NCBI GenBank assembly: GCA_949288585.1
Contig: CASEKR010000019.1
Location: forward strand, 1 to 33,430
DNA length: 33,430 bases
Source of the DNA: an uncultured Bacteroides sp.
Lineage (GTDB): Bacteria > Bacteroidota > Bacteroidia > Bacteroidales > Bacteroidaceae
Direction of reading: 5' to 3'
Part shown: one piece after another, positions 25,199 through 33,366 of the stretch
Layout: each line of letters opens with the position of its first letter
Position numbering within the stretch: the first letter of the stretch is position 1
Program-made: the position numbers and the translations under genes
Notes under the pieces: generated by a model
The model's input: the letters and a program-made list of their open reading frames with translations, nothing else
Database searches by the model: none
Told to the model about the DNA's origin: nothing

Positions 25199-26269
25199 TT
25201 AGTCGGCAATCATGATGACCACCCGGTTCCAGTCATTTTCGGCAAAAGGCTGTTCATCGCCTTCCATGCTGAGGACAGCCAGGCGCTTGGCGTCGATTTG
25301 GTATTTTTGCACCAGACAGTCGCGCACGGCTTCTGCGCGCTGGCGTGCCAGGCGGAGATTGATTTCGGGCGTGCCCGTTCCCTTGTCTGCATAACCGGCA
25401 ATGGTGGCATTGGCTTCGGGATACATCTTCAGGTAGTCTGCAATGGCCAGGATGTTCATCTCCTGGCTTTCGGTAATCGTCGTTTTCCCTAAGCCAAAGG
25501 TGACGTGGCTGCGGATGCCCTTCACTACCTTGGTGGCAGGCGGGCAATCCGGCTCGACAAGCACGGTGTCAACGCGCACCTCGGTTTCCCGGATGACTTC
25601 TGCGCGCTGTTCGTTGATCAGTTCGTTCATTTCTTCTTCGGTATAGACTACCTCCGGATATTCCACGCTGATGCAAGAGATGCACTTGAAGCCTGTCCGG
25701 AACTTATAAGTCAGTCCCACGCCCAAGTCAAAATAAGTGTCTATCCCGTGGTCGTCGCGCCCGTTCCAACGGTCGGATACGCCGTTGGCCATCAGTTCCA
25801 CGTTGAAGTCCAGCGCGTCGTTCAGGCGGAGGCTGCCTTGCAGTCCCAGCCTGCCCATGAAGCTGCTGGCGTGGTTGAAAGAACGGTTGAAGCCGATACC
25901 GGCCAGAATGCTGACGTCGAATGGCCGTTCCGGGTATTTTTGTATAAGCTGACTTAGGTTCATCATCCCGTCTACGGTGGCAGCCCCGTAGTAGAAGCTA
26001 CTGGCCAGGTCGCTGTATTCCGAGCCGACGCGTCCCTGCCATCCGCTGAAGCCGAGGCGGGCTCCCCAGACCGGCGTGAAATACTTACCTACGGCAATGC
26101 TGCCCGACGGTCTCAGCAATTTGCCGAAGGCGGCATCGCCACTGCTGTATGACAGCCCCAACTGTCCCTGTATGAACCAGGGGTTCGGGTTGGGCTTTTT
26201 TTCTTGTGCGCCTGCTGCCAGGCCTGTGGCCAGAAGGGCGGTGCAGGCAATGAATGTCTTAAAGTTCAT
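25199..26269 (-). CDS. OmpA-family outer-membrane protein
   Basis: 356 aa. A signal peptide ends near AAGAQ (residue 22). Residues about 30-205 alternate in the manner of an 8-stranded beta-barrel (WFIQGQLGLSYSSG ... FDLGVGLTYKF). After a linker with a CISC pair comes an OmpA C-terminal domain (about 245-356) with TIAGYADKGTG and INLRLARQRAEAV, the usual diaminopimelate-contact region, so it should clamp the outer membrane to peptidoglycan. It is the last gene of the surface run, 11 bases after the DUF4369-like gene. Confidence 0.88.
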   Translation of the reverse strand: MNFKTFIACTALLATGLAAGAQEKKPNPNPWFIQGQLGLSYSSGDAAFGKLLRPSGSIAVGKYFTPVWGARLGFSGWQGRVGSEYSDLASSFYYGAATVDGMMNLSQLIQKYPERPFDVSILAGIGFNRSFNHASSFMGRLGLQGSLRLNDALDFNVELMANGVSDRWNGRDDHGIDTYFDLGVGLTYKFRTGFKCISCISVEYPEVVYTEEEMNELINEQRAEVIRETEVRVDTVLVEPDCPPATKVVKGIRSHVTFGLGKTTITESQEMNILAIADYLKMYPEANATIAGYADKGTGTPEINLRLARQRAEAVRDCLVQKYQIDAKRLAVLSMEGDEQPFAENDWNRVVIMIAD

Positions 26270-26280
26270 GGCATACTAAG

Positions 26281-26865
26281 TTATGGAACGTTGGTCAATT
26301 GTGTTTCGACTTCTGTGCGGTCGGCAGCAGTCAGGTGGATGCCGTAGTCGTGGAGGATGTAGTGCCCCAGCGCGTTGCCTTTGTTGAGCAGGATTTGCTG
26401 TTTGTAGAACTCGGACAACGAGGCGGCAATCTCTTCCGGCGTGATACCTGCGCGTTCCGACAACCCGTCTTTGCAGGCTTGCAGGGCATTCAGGAATTGC
26501 TGGATGCCTTCGTTCAAAGGCGTTCCGGAAGTATGCACGTATTCGCCAATCTCCATGTTTATGTGGCCGTTTTCTACCATCAGCGGCATCTCCAGCAGGG
26601 CGTCCTCATGCCCGGTGTCTACCAGTTGCACCACCAGGGCGTATGGCCGGGTGATGCTGTCTGTGACCTCGAAGGTGAAGCGCCCGCCGGCCAGCGCCGT
26701 GCTGTCTATGTGCTGACGCTCCAAGTCTGCCAGGTAAGCCTTGTCGTAACCCTCCAACGAGATATGCCCGTCCAAGGTACACCCTTTTGTTGTGACTTGT
26801 GTGCCGCAGGCGGCCAACCCCAGTCCTATGGCCGCGACAGGCAAAAGCCAAAAATGTTTTCCCAT
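26281..26865 (-). CDS. DUF4369-like lipoprotein
   Basis: 194 aa. Lipobox GLAAC gives a lipidated Cys20. Residues about 28-125 resemble the DUF4369 beta-sandwich common in Bacteroidetes lipoproteins (CTLDGHISLEGYDKAYLADL, then DSTALAGGRFTFEV and PLMVENGHINMEI). The second half is helical with no motif I recognise. DUF4369 often precedes a thioredoxin domain, but none is present here. A hairpin in the 131-base gap upstream may lower its expression relative to the barrel gene. Confidence 0.75.
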   Translation of the reverse strand: MGKHFWLLPVAAIGLGLAACGTQVTTKGCTLDGHISLEGYDKAYLADLERQHIDSTALAGGRFTFEVTDSITRPYALVVQLVDTGHEDALLEMPLMVENGHINMEIGEYVHTSGTPLNEGIQQFLNALQACKDGLSERAGITPEEIAASLSEFYKQQILLNKGNALGHYILHDYGIHLTAADRTEVETQLTNVP

Positions 26866-26893
26866 CGTATGTTGAAAAGTGATGTTAATATAT

Positions 26894-26932
26894 AAAGGCG
26901 ATCCGGCTAATCGTGTTAGCAGAATCGCCTTT
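26894..26932 (-). terminator. Hairpin between the barrel gene and the DUF4369-like gene
   Basis: On the minus strand AAAGGCGAT (26932-26924) pairs with ATCGCCTTT (26902-26894), with an inner GCTAA/TTAGC stem and a mismatched bulge. The 3' side runs into TTTATATATT. It could be a partial terminator or an RNA-processing site inside the surface operon. Confidence 0.55.
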
Positions 26933-26996
26933 CCTGCATTCTCCTATACGTCTTGCGGATAGGTCTATTTTAGAAAACTCGGTTGGTTCTCTTGCC

Positions 26997-27866
26997 TCAG
27001 AACCGGAATCCCAGTTTCAGCACCGGCATTTCAAAGAGTTTGAAATTGTGGTGTCCTACGCTGTATTTGCTGAATCCCTGCGGGCAGAGTTGGATGATGT
27101 CGTAGCGGTAGGCCAGCGGTTGCATTTCCAGTCCTAAGACCAGTCCTTTGGCCAAACTGTATTCCACACCAGCCACGGCGGCGACTTTCATGCCGAACAT
27201 TTGCCCGGCTTTCCCACCGGCCAAGTAGACCTGTTGGTCTATCTCTTCGTCCAGCTCTTCGTCGTACACCATTTTGCCTGTGTACGGTTCAGTGGTTTCG
27301 ATTCTTGCCATCTGGAAGCCCAAAGCGGCTCCCACGTAAGGGTGTATGCGCGGATTGCTCGTCTTGAAATAACGGTCTGTGCCGACGCTGACATACCAGT
27401 TGTTGGTCATCTGTGCGTTGATGTACTTCTGGTCGGGGATGACCATGTCGGGCACCTCATCGTCCCCTTCGATATAGTCTTTCTTGGGGGTGACGCTGAT
27501 GTTCATGCCAAACGACAGGTTGACATCCCAACAGTCCGTGATGAAGTACTTCGCTTGTATGCCGACAATGTTCATCAGGCTATTGTTGTTCAGTCCGTTG
27601 ATGTTCAAGTATTCATTCAAGTCGCCCGATGTGTCCATCCCCCCGTTGGGGAGTCCTATCGAGCCGCCGGTGTTGGTGTATTGGGGGAGCAAGTAGCTGG
27701 TGTTCTCATTATAGAACTGCCCGCTGTTGCCCAACACCAACGACACCTGCCACTGGCCTTTCTGTGGAGCAAACACTACACCTTCTTTTTTGCCCTTTGA
27801 TGGCTGCGCCCAAAGGGGCGCAGCTACCAAAGCAGCCAATAAGATAGTGCAAAGTTTCTTGATCAT
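26997..27866 (-). CDS. Outer-membrane beta-barrel protein (BT1926-like)
   Basis: 289 aa. The signal peptide ends at PLWAQ (residue 21). The rest alternates as in a beta-barrel and ends GFRF, the terminal aromatic residue expected for outer-membrane insertion. Strand-like pieces are WQVSLVLGNSGQFY, WDVNLSFGMNISV, NWYVSVGTDRYF and HPYVGAALGFQMA. The position directly after a large coiled-coil lipoprotein gene (36-base gap) matches my memory of the BT1927-BT1926 S-layer-like pairs; the family name is therefore tentative. It may help export or anchor the surface protein. Confidence 0.75.
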   Translation of the reverse strand: MIKKLCTILLAALVAAPLWAQPSKGKKEGVVFAPQKGQWQVSLVLGNSGQFYNENTSYLLPQYTNTGGSIGLPNGGMDTSGDLNEYLNINGLNNNSLMNIVGIQAKYFITDCWDVNLSFGMNISVTPKKDYIEGDDEVPDMVIPDQKYINAQMTNNWYVSVGTDRYFKTSNPRIHPYVGAALGFQMARIETTEPYTGKMVYDEELDEEIDQQVYLAGGKAGQMFGMKVAAVAGVEYSLAKGLVLGLEMQPLAYRYDIIQLCPQGFSKYSVGHHNFKLFEMPVLKLGFRF

Positions 27867-27902
27867 TTTACTCTATTTAAAGCTGTTTCAATTCTGAGTC
27901 GC

Positions 27903-30755
27903 TTATTCAGCTACTTCCTCGTTTGTCTCAGAGATGCGGTCGATTTCAGCCAAGAGGGCTTCGTTGGCGGCCTGCAGTTCGTCCTGGGCTTCCTGCAGTT
28001 CATTCTCTGCTTCTTGCAGGTCTTCCTGGGCGATGGTCACAGCGTTAGCCTCTTCGTTGGCATACTTCTTCTCGCGGTCTTGCGCCTTGAGCAGCTTGGT
28101 TTCTTTCTCATACATCTCTCCTTCGGCTTTTTCCATCTCTTCGTTGAGCTTCTTCTTCAGATCCTCCAGCGAGGTAACCTCCTTGTCTTCGTAGCTCAGG
28201 TACGTTTCGATGGCGGCAGTCACCTTGTCGATAACCGGCTTGACGGCGTACTTCATAGCCTCGGTGTCTTCCATCTTCTTGTTTACGTCGGCAAACTTGG
28301 CATCCAATGCTTCTTCTGCCTGGGTGTATGCCCATTCTGCGGAAGCGGCATCTTCGCCGGCCTTGGCAATGATGGTGTTGACGTCAGCCAGGTGTTCGTT
28401 CAGTTCTGCCTTCAAAGCTGCAATGGCTTCTTCGTTCTCCAACGTTGCCTTGGCGATGTCGATTTGAGCCTGATAGTAAGCAGCCTTGCCAACCGATCCA
28501 TAAGCATTCCACAACATGCAGTTAACATGTTTGAACGGAACGAAATCAGCGTCAGGCTTTATGTTTGTCATATAATATTCTTCGATTTCTGCTTTCATTT
28601 CATCGACAGTAAGCTCTATCAGTCTGTTTCCTATGCCAAACAATTGGCGTGACATATGTTCAATGTAACTTTGCAATTCTTCGCGATATACTTCTGCCAG
28701 TTTTACAGCATCCACTTGCTGTGGAGTCCATGTCCAATTTTCATCGGTAAAACTATATGCATTTTGTAACAGATATCTGTTATCATGCTGAAGATCCATC
28801 TCTTTGTAGTAGCTGTAATAAGTATCCAGTGCTTCATTATATGCTTCTTCTAATTTTGTTTCAGCACCTTCTTCTCCATATACAGCATCCCACAATTCAT
28901 CGGCTTTCTCCGTTATAGCAGCATCTCCTGCCTGGTTCTTTATAAAGTCTTCGTTGGCAGCAGCATAGGCGACCTCACGGTTCGCGTCTGCAAGCTTATC
29001 TTTATTCTGTCTTAATTGATCGGCTTTAATCCAAACATTGTTGTATTCTGTATAAGCTTTGTTGACATTTTCATTAGCTGTTGTTACAGCTGCTTGTGCA
29101 TCTGCTAATGCCTTTTCTTGCTCTGCCGTGGGAGTACCTTCTATTAATTCATATTCGGCCAATGCTTTTTTGTAAGCAGCGTTTGCATTATTCAAATTAA
29201 CCTCTGCCTGTTGGACTTTCTCCCATGCGCTGTTGACACTTGCTTCGAACTCTTCCTGGTTGGCATGTATTGCTTCGCTGTGTACTTTGTCAGCTTCTGC
29301 CGTGGCATTATTAAAAATATTCCATGAGTAAAGATTCTCTTCCCCATAGGTTTCGAATGCTTCTCTTGCTTCAATAAAGGCTGTTACGGCAGCATTGTAT
29401 TTGTCAATAGCTTCCTTTACATTTTCGTAACCAGGCATCTGCGTAGCGTCTATTTCCACCTTGCCCTGGAATGCGTTTACTGCTTTTTGCCATTTGGCTT
29501 TGTCTTCTTCAATGGTGGCATTGATCTCTGCTAAATCCTCTTGGTTCTCCAGAATGTCGTTGTTCGTCCAAGCATCATCATTAGCTGTGCGCGTCCAGCT
29601 ATTGACATCCTTGATATAATTGTTCAACGTCTTTTTCTGCTTGAAGTTGTCGGCTTTCTCTTCGTCTAATGCCAGGAGATAGTCTGAGTACGTAAACTTA
29701 TCTTCCGCGATGCCCCAGTCGTTGATGTAATCTGGCAATCCCATGATGTTGCGGTTCTGGATCTTGATTTCCGGCAGGGTGTATTCCTTGGTGGCCGGAG
29801 TAGCCAGCGTTCCGTCTTCGTTCCATACACCTACGATGGCCTCGTAAGCCTCTTTCAGTTCTTCCACTTTCTGGGCCTCGGCTACGGTGCTGGTCTGCAA
29901 CTTCGTCTTTTCCGTTTCGAGGTCAGCCAGTTGCTTTTCGATTTCTTCCAACTGTGCGTCCAAGTCAGCCTTTTCCTTTTCCAAGGCCTCGATGCTGCTG
30001 AAGTCGGCCTCGGCAGCTTCCTTGGCTACGTTGTAAGCCTTTTCGGCAGCGTCGTATTCACGCTGTGCCAGTTCCACGTTGCGGGCCAGTTGGCGTTTGG
30101 CCAGTTCGTTCGACTGTGCGGCATCCAGTTCCTTGATGGCAATTGTCAGCGCCTCGGCTTTTTCTTCGTAGGTCGCGGTAGCTTGGTCTACAGCCTCCTT
30201 GGCATTGTCCACCTCAGTAATCCATTCTTCCAGATGGGTCTTCTGTGCCTCTGTCAGCGTGTTCTTTGCCAAAGCCAGGTCTTTCAGTGCCTGTTCATAC
30301 AAGGCTTGCTGCTTGGCCAGTTCCGTCTTCACTTCCATCAAGTCCAGTTCCAGTTGCGCGGCGGCCAGTTCTGCCTGGCGTTTGCGTTCTTCTTGTTGGG
30401 CATTCAGTTGGTCAATCAATGCTTGCAAGCGTGCCCTTTCTTCTTCGTTCTGGATGTTGCTCAGTTCGGCTTCATACTCCGCCTTCTTGGCTTTGGCTTC
30501 CTGCTCGGCGGCCAGTGCCTCGTAGTAACGTGCCTGTGCGGCCACCACAGCTTTCTGTGCTTCCTTCAGGGCGGCGTCGGCCAAGATGGAAGCCGCATTG
30601 GCCTCTTCCACGCTGGCTCTTGCCCGCAACAATTCCGATTTGGCTTGACGCAGGATGGTGATGCCCTCCGGTTCGTCGTTGTCGATACATCCGGTGAATA
30701 CCGGCGCCGTGCCGAGTAACATGCCGGCCACGGCTACATAAGTCCACTTTTTCAT
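27903..30755 (-). CDS. Large coiled-coil surface lipoprotein (BT1927/S-layer-like)
   Basis: 950 aa. A signal peptide with lipobox FTGC gives lipidated Cys23; the next residues (IDNDEPEG) are acidic, the surface-export signal type of Bacteroides lipoproteins. Residues about 35-310 and 760-945 are long Ala/Glu/Lys/Gln-rich heptad stretches (coiled coil). The middle (about 366-733) has more Asn, Tyr and Trp and is encoded by much more AT-rich DNA than the flanks. The architecture fits the phase-variable S-layer-like lipoproteins of B. thetaiotaomicron (from memory). No invertible promoter is visible upstream; the AraC-type gene ends 52 bases before. Start ATG at 30755. Confidence 0.78.
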   Translation of the reverse strand: MKKWTYVAVAGMLLGTAPVFTGCIDNDEPEGITILRQAKSELLRARASVEEANAASILADAALKEAQKAVVAAQARYYEALAAEQEAKAKKAEYEAELSNIQNEEERARLQALIDQLNAQQEERKRQAELAAAQLELDLMEVKTELAKQQALYEQALKDLALAKNTLTEAQKTHLEEWITEVDNAKEAVDQATATYEEKAEALTIAIKELDAAQSNELAKRQLARNVELAQREYDAAEKAYNVAKEAAEADFSSIEALEKEKADLDAQLEEIEKQLADLETEKTKLQTSTVAEAQKVEELKEAYEAIVGVWNEDGTLATPATKEYTLPEIKIQNRNIMGLPDYINDWGIAEDKFTYSDYLLALDEEKADNFKQKKTLNNYIKDVNSWTRTANDDAWTNNDILENQEDLAEINATIEEDKAKWQKAVNAFQGKVEIDATQMPGYENVKEAIDKYNAAVTAFIEAREAFETYGEENLYSWNIFNNATAEADKVHSEAIHANQEEFEASVNSAWEKVQQAEVNLNNANAAYKKALAEYELIEGTPTAEQEKALADAQAAVTTANENVNKAYTEYNNVWIKADQLRQNKDKLADANREVAYAAANEDFIKNQAGDAAITEKADELWDAVYGEEGAETKLEEAYNEALDTYYSYYKEMDLQHDNRYLLQNAYSFTDENWTWTPQQVDAVKLAEVYREELQSYIEHMSRQLFGIGNRLIELTVDEMKAEIEEYYMTNIKPDADFVPFKHVNCMLWNAYGSVGKAAYYQAQIDIAKATLENEEAIAALKAELNEHLADVNTIIAKAGEDAASAEWAYTQAEEALDAKFADVNKKMEDTEAMKYAVKPVIDKVTAAIETYLSYEDKEVTSLEDLKKKLNEEMEKAEGEMYEKETKLLKAQDREKKYANEEANAVTIAQEDLQEAENELQEAQDELQAANEALLAEIDRISETNEEVAE

Positions 30756-30807
30756 AATAACAATGATGTTGGTAAAACTGTTAATTAATAAATGATTATA
30801 TGGTCTG

Positions 30808-31293
30808 TCATTCTTCGTCCGTATGTGCCCGCAACACCTCTGTCCGTGCCGTCATGCGGTAGTCGGTGGGTGTCATGTGCTCGAATTTCATGAACGTGGC
30901 GTAGAACGTGCTACGCGACAGGAATCCGCATCGGGTGGCCAGTTCGCTCATGCTGCAAGTCTCGCTTTTGAGCAGTTGCTTGGCATGCTCCACGCGGTAG
31001 CCGTTCAGCAGCGTCTTCAGGTTGCACCCGAAGAACTTGTTTACCACTTTCGATAAGTAAGTCGTATTGGTGAAAAGCATTTGGCTGAGTTTGGTTAGGT
31101 TGATGTTTCTGTCCAGGTACACATGCTTGCTTTCCATTACGAAGAGGATGTTTTCGTATAGTATTTTCATTTTGGGAGTTGCCGGCAAGGCGGATGCCTC
31201 CTTCGGCAGAGGCTCCTCCTTGTCATAGGCAATCTTTGAGAATCCCAAGTTCTCGACAGCGTTGTTATTTGTCATGTCTAATGGCGTTATCAT
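30808..31293 (-). CDS. Small AraC-type HTH regulator
   Basis: 161 aa. After a short N-terminal segment (about 55 residues, no sensor domain recognised), residues about 60-150 form an AraC double HTH: NLTKLSQMLFTNTTYLSKVV (first helix pair), then NGYRVEHAKQLLK, and MSELATRCGFLSRSTFYATF with a typical PTDYR end. It is transcribed toward the coiled-coil gene and may control the surface operon (inference from position). ATG at 31293 or, six codons later, at 31275; neither has a strong ribosome site. Confidence 0.82.
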   Translation of the reverse strand: MITPLDMTNNNAVENLGFSKIAYDKEEPLPKEASALPATPKMKILYENILFVMESKHVYLDRNINLTKLSQMLFTNTTYLSKVVNKFFGCNLKTLLNGYRVEHAKQLLKSETCSMSELATRCGFLSRSTFYATFMKFEHMTPTDYRMTARTEVLRAHTDEE

Positions 31294-31626
31294 GGTTGTT
31301 CATTTTTTATCAAATGCAGTGTCTTTACTTGCACCTTGTCTAAGTATGATAGTTTTTCCCTAACATCTTCTGTGCATAGGCGAAGGTAAGCATTCATTTT
31401 ATTTAAATTACAACTTTTGGTGGAAAAATTTTAATAAGGGCTATATTTTTTTAAAGAATCGGACAATTTTTCTTTTTTGCGTCAATCTGTGTGAGGAATT
31501 TGCGGAATTATTGACGCCTTGGGAATTGTTGAGGGGGAATATCGGCCTGGAGCGTCCGGGAGGCGCGAAGTGTCATCTTTTATGAAAGGCGGCAAAGGGA
31601 TACGGGGATGGTAAGTGTAAAAACAA
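31294..31626. other. Intergenic region upstream of the AraC-type gene
   Basis: No coding sequence is seen on either strand. It holds the probable promoter at 31388-31381, AT-rich sequence (31390-31480), and an 8-bp dyad GCGTCAAT (31479-31486) / ATTGACGC (31510-31517) that could be a regulator site. It is the chromosomal side of the integration junction. Confidence 0.6.
31381..31388 (-). promoter_or_regulatory. Probable -7 box of the AraC-type gene
   Basis: TACCTTCG on the minus strand matches seven of eight TAnnTTTG positions, with TTG 22 bases upstream in AAAGTTGTAA. It lies 88 bases before the ATG at 31293. Confidence 0.4.
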
Positions 31627-31665
31627 AAATCGCTAACTATCTAAGATGTAGATAATTAGCGATTT
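31627..31665 (-). terminator. Rho-independent terminator of a disrupted tRNA
   Basis: The minus strand forms a 17-bp stem (31665-31649 with 31643-31627, one G-U pair) with a 5-base loop, followed by TTGTTTTT. It lies directly behind the tRNA-like fragment at 31684-31671, as terminators of Bacteroides tRNA genes often do. Confidence 0.8.
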
Positions 31666-31670
31666 ATTAC

Positions 31671-31684
31671 GTACCCGGAGCGGA
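31671..31684 (-). other. Putative att site: remnant of a tRNA 3' end
   Basis: Minus-strand CCGCTCCGGGTAC resembles the last T-stem bases plus the 3' acceptor strand of a tRNA. It is followed by a terminator, but the T loop and body are absent upstream. With an integrase gene next door, this fits the duplicated tRNA end left by site-specific integration. Which tRNA is not clear. Confidence 0.55.
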
Positions 31685-31724
31685 TAAAGTACCCAGCAAA
31701 TAAAGTGTACCCAGATGAAACTAA
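31671..31724 (+). repeat. Three direct repeats at exact 18-bp spacing (GTACCC units)
   Basis: GTACCCGG at 31671, GTACCCAG at 31689 and GTACCCAG at 31707 begin three 18-base units; the first two contain ATAAA. A related CTACCCAG occurs at 31815. The first unit overlaps the tRNA remnant. They are candidate integrase or excisionase arm-type sites. Confidence 0.6.
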
Positions 31725-31798
31725 GTGAAAGATTATCAGAGGTAGCCAAAGAGGTATATTAACCCTTTGTTTCATAAAAAAGACTATGTTTTGCCGTT

Positions 31799-31820
31799 TT
31801 TGGCTACCCTTTGGCTACCC
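31799..31820 (+). repeat. Tandem 11-bp repeat TTTGGCTACCC overlapping the integrase promoter
   Basis: Two perfect adjacent copies (31799-31809, 31810-31820), with a 10-bp inverted copy GGTAGCCAAA at 31741-31750. They lie at the -33 side of the integrase -7 box, so a bound protein could regulate the gene. Confidence 0.6.
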
Positions 31821-31837
31821 AGATTAAAAGAAATGCC

Positions 31838-31845
31838 TACCTTTG
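31838..31845 (+). promoter_or_regulatory. -7 box of the integrase gene
   Basis: TACCTTTG fits TAnnTTTG, 29 bases before the ATG at 31875. The nearest TTTG upstream (31810-31813) is in the tandem repeat, 24 bases away. Confidence 0.55.
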
Positions 31846-31874
31846 CAAACAAAGGAAATAAAGAGCAAAAGAGT

Positions 31875-33098
31875 ATGGCACAGAAAAAGGACATAAGGAG
31901 CGATAACACCTACCTAATAAGCCAAGACACCACCGACAACCCAAAGCTGGGGGCAAAGATACTTTCAGATGGCAGGGAAAGTTTGTTTTTGGATTACTAC
32001 TTTGGCTATCAGATGGTATATAGTGAAAAGCTGGATAAGCAGGTAGCCAAGAAAGACAGAAAGCGGGAGTTTTTGAAACTCTACCTTTGGCAAGCACCCA
32101 GAACACCGCTTGAACGCCAGCAGAACAAAGAAACGCTGGAGCTTGCAAAGAAGATTAGGTTTGAGCGTGGACAGGAACTGTTAGAAAACGTTGAGGGTTA
32201 CAGGCTAAAAAAGGAGCGTGATATAAACTTCTTGGATTACTTTCAATCCTATATTGACAGGTACACAAAGAAAGATATTAGGATGCTTAAAATAGCATTT
32301 CAACGATTTATTGACTTTCTGAACGACACCCCAGAATATAATAAATATGCTAAGAAGATAAAGCCTGTAGAGATAACAAAAGATATGGTTGAGGCTTTCA
32401 CCGAGTATTTGCAAAGTAGAAGTAAAGGAGAGGGGGCACGGAGTTTGTATGCCAGATTTAAGAAAGTGATAAAGTATGCCATAGAACACGATGCCATGTT
32501 GAAAAACCCTTGCACGGGCATAACTATAAAGGTGGATGACCAGCAACTAAGAAAAGAGGTGCTTTCACCAGAGGAAATACAGCAACTGATAGCAACCCAC
32601 TATGAACACGAGAACCCCAATATAAGGCGGGCTTTTATCTTTTGCCTCTATTGTGGGCTAAGATATTGTGATGTGAAAGACCTTACATTTGCCAACGTAG
32701 ACTATTCCAACAAGCTATTAAAGTTTGAGCAGAACAAGACAAAGGGGCATAGTGCCAGCAGCGGTGTTGTTATACCGCTGAATGATGGTATATTGAAGCT
32801 GATAGGAGAGCCAAGCAGCCCAGATAAGCGGGATGAGGTTATATTTCCCTTACCCAGCTATGAAATGTGTCTGAAAGCCCTTAGAAGATGGGTGAAACGG
32901 GCAGGAATAAACAAGCATATCAGTTGGCATTGTGCCCGGCATTCATTTGCCGTGAATATCCTTAACAATGGTGCCAATATAAAGACCGTGGCAAGCCTGT
33001 TAGGACATAGCGGGCTGAAACATACAGAGAAATACACACGGGCAATAGATAGTTTGAAGCAGGAGGCGATAAACAGTTTACCAGAACTTAAATTGTAA
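31875..33098 (+). CDS. Tyrosine recombinase (integrase) of a mobile element
   Basis: 407 aa. N-terminal arm-binding region (about 10-110), SAM-like core-binding domain (about 115-215) and catalytic domain. All catalytic residues are present: Arg263 (CGLRYCD), Lys288 region (NKTKGHS), His352 and Arg355 (HCARH), His378 (LGHSG) and nucleophile Tyr387 (HTEKYTR). The base composition is poorer in GC than the neighbours on the left. ATG 31875 is chosen because the -7 box at 31838-31845 excludes the longer frame. It stands beside a tRNA remnant and repeats, so it probably integrates an ICE, island or prophage at a tRNA gene; the cargo lies beyond the window. Confidence 0.93.
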   Translation: MAQKKDIRSDNTYLISQDTTDNPKLGAKILSDGRESLFLDYYFGYQMVYSEKLDKQVAKKDRKREFLKLYLWQAPRTPLERQQNKETLELAKKIRFERGQELLENVEGYRLKKERDINFLDYFQSYIDRYTKKDIRMLKIAFQRFIDFLNDTPEYNKYAKKIKPVEITKDMVEAFTEYLQSRSKGEGARSLYARFKKVIKYAIEHDAMLKNPCTGITIKVDDQQLRKEVLSPEEIQQLIATHYEHENPNIRRAFIFCLYCGLRYCDVKDLTFANVDYSNKLLKFEQNKTKGHSASSGVVIPLNDGILKLIGEPSSPDKRDEVIFPLPSYEMCLKALRRWVKRAGINKHISWHCARHSFAVNILNNGANIKTVASLLGHSGLKHTEKYTRAIDSLKQEAINSLPELKL

Positions 33099-33105
33099 AT
33101 GCTAT

Positions 33106-33366
33106 ATGGACAACAAAATATATAATTTGTTACAGCACTATAACGGGTTGGGAGTAAAGAAATATTCTCAATTGTGGGAGTATGCAAGGGCACTTGACTA
33201 TGGAACGGATGTTTATATGGGAGGTGGTGAATATTGCCAGACGCAAGACATTAATAATAAGCAAAAGTATTATGAATTGATATTTAATGCTTATAATGAG
33301 TTGAAAGACTATGAACAAGTTATAAAGGAAGATTACTACTGGTGCAATAAAATCGCACAGGTTTAA
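33106..33366 (+). CDS. Hypothetical small protein after the integrase
   Basis: 86 aa, acidic and tyrosine-rich (KYYELIFNAYNELKDYEQVI; DYYWCNKIAQV end). No family recognised. It starts 7 bases after the integrase stop, so the two are probably co-transcribed, and the AT-rich composition fits the mobile element. It could be a directionality factor or an unrelated cargo protein; the sequence does not decide. No signal peptide or membrane segment. Confidence 0.6.
   Translation: MDNKIYNLLQHYNGLGVKKYSQLWEYARALDYGTDVYMGGGEYCQTQDINNKQKYYELIFNAYNELKDYEQVIKEDYYWCNKIAQV

Noticed and set aside
30756-31626. Invertible promoter upstream of the S-layer-like gene
   Set aside because: I found no pair of longer inverted repeats flanking a promoter. 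Only an 8-bp dyad is present, and the integrase nearby belongs to a separate element.
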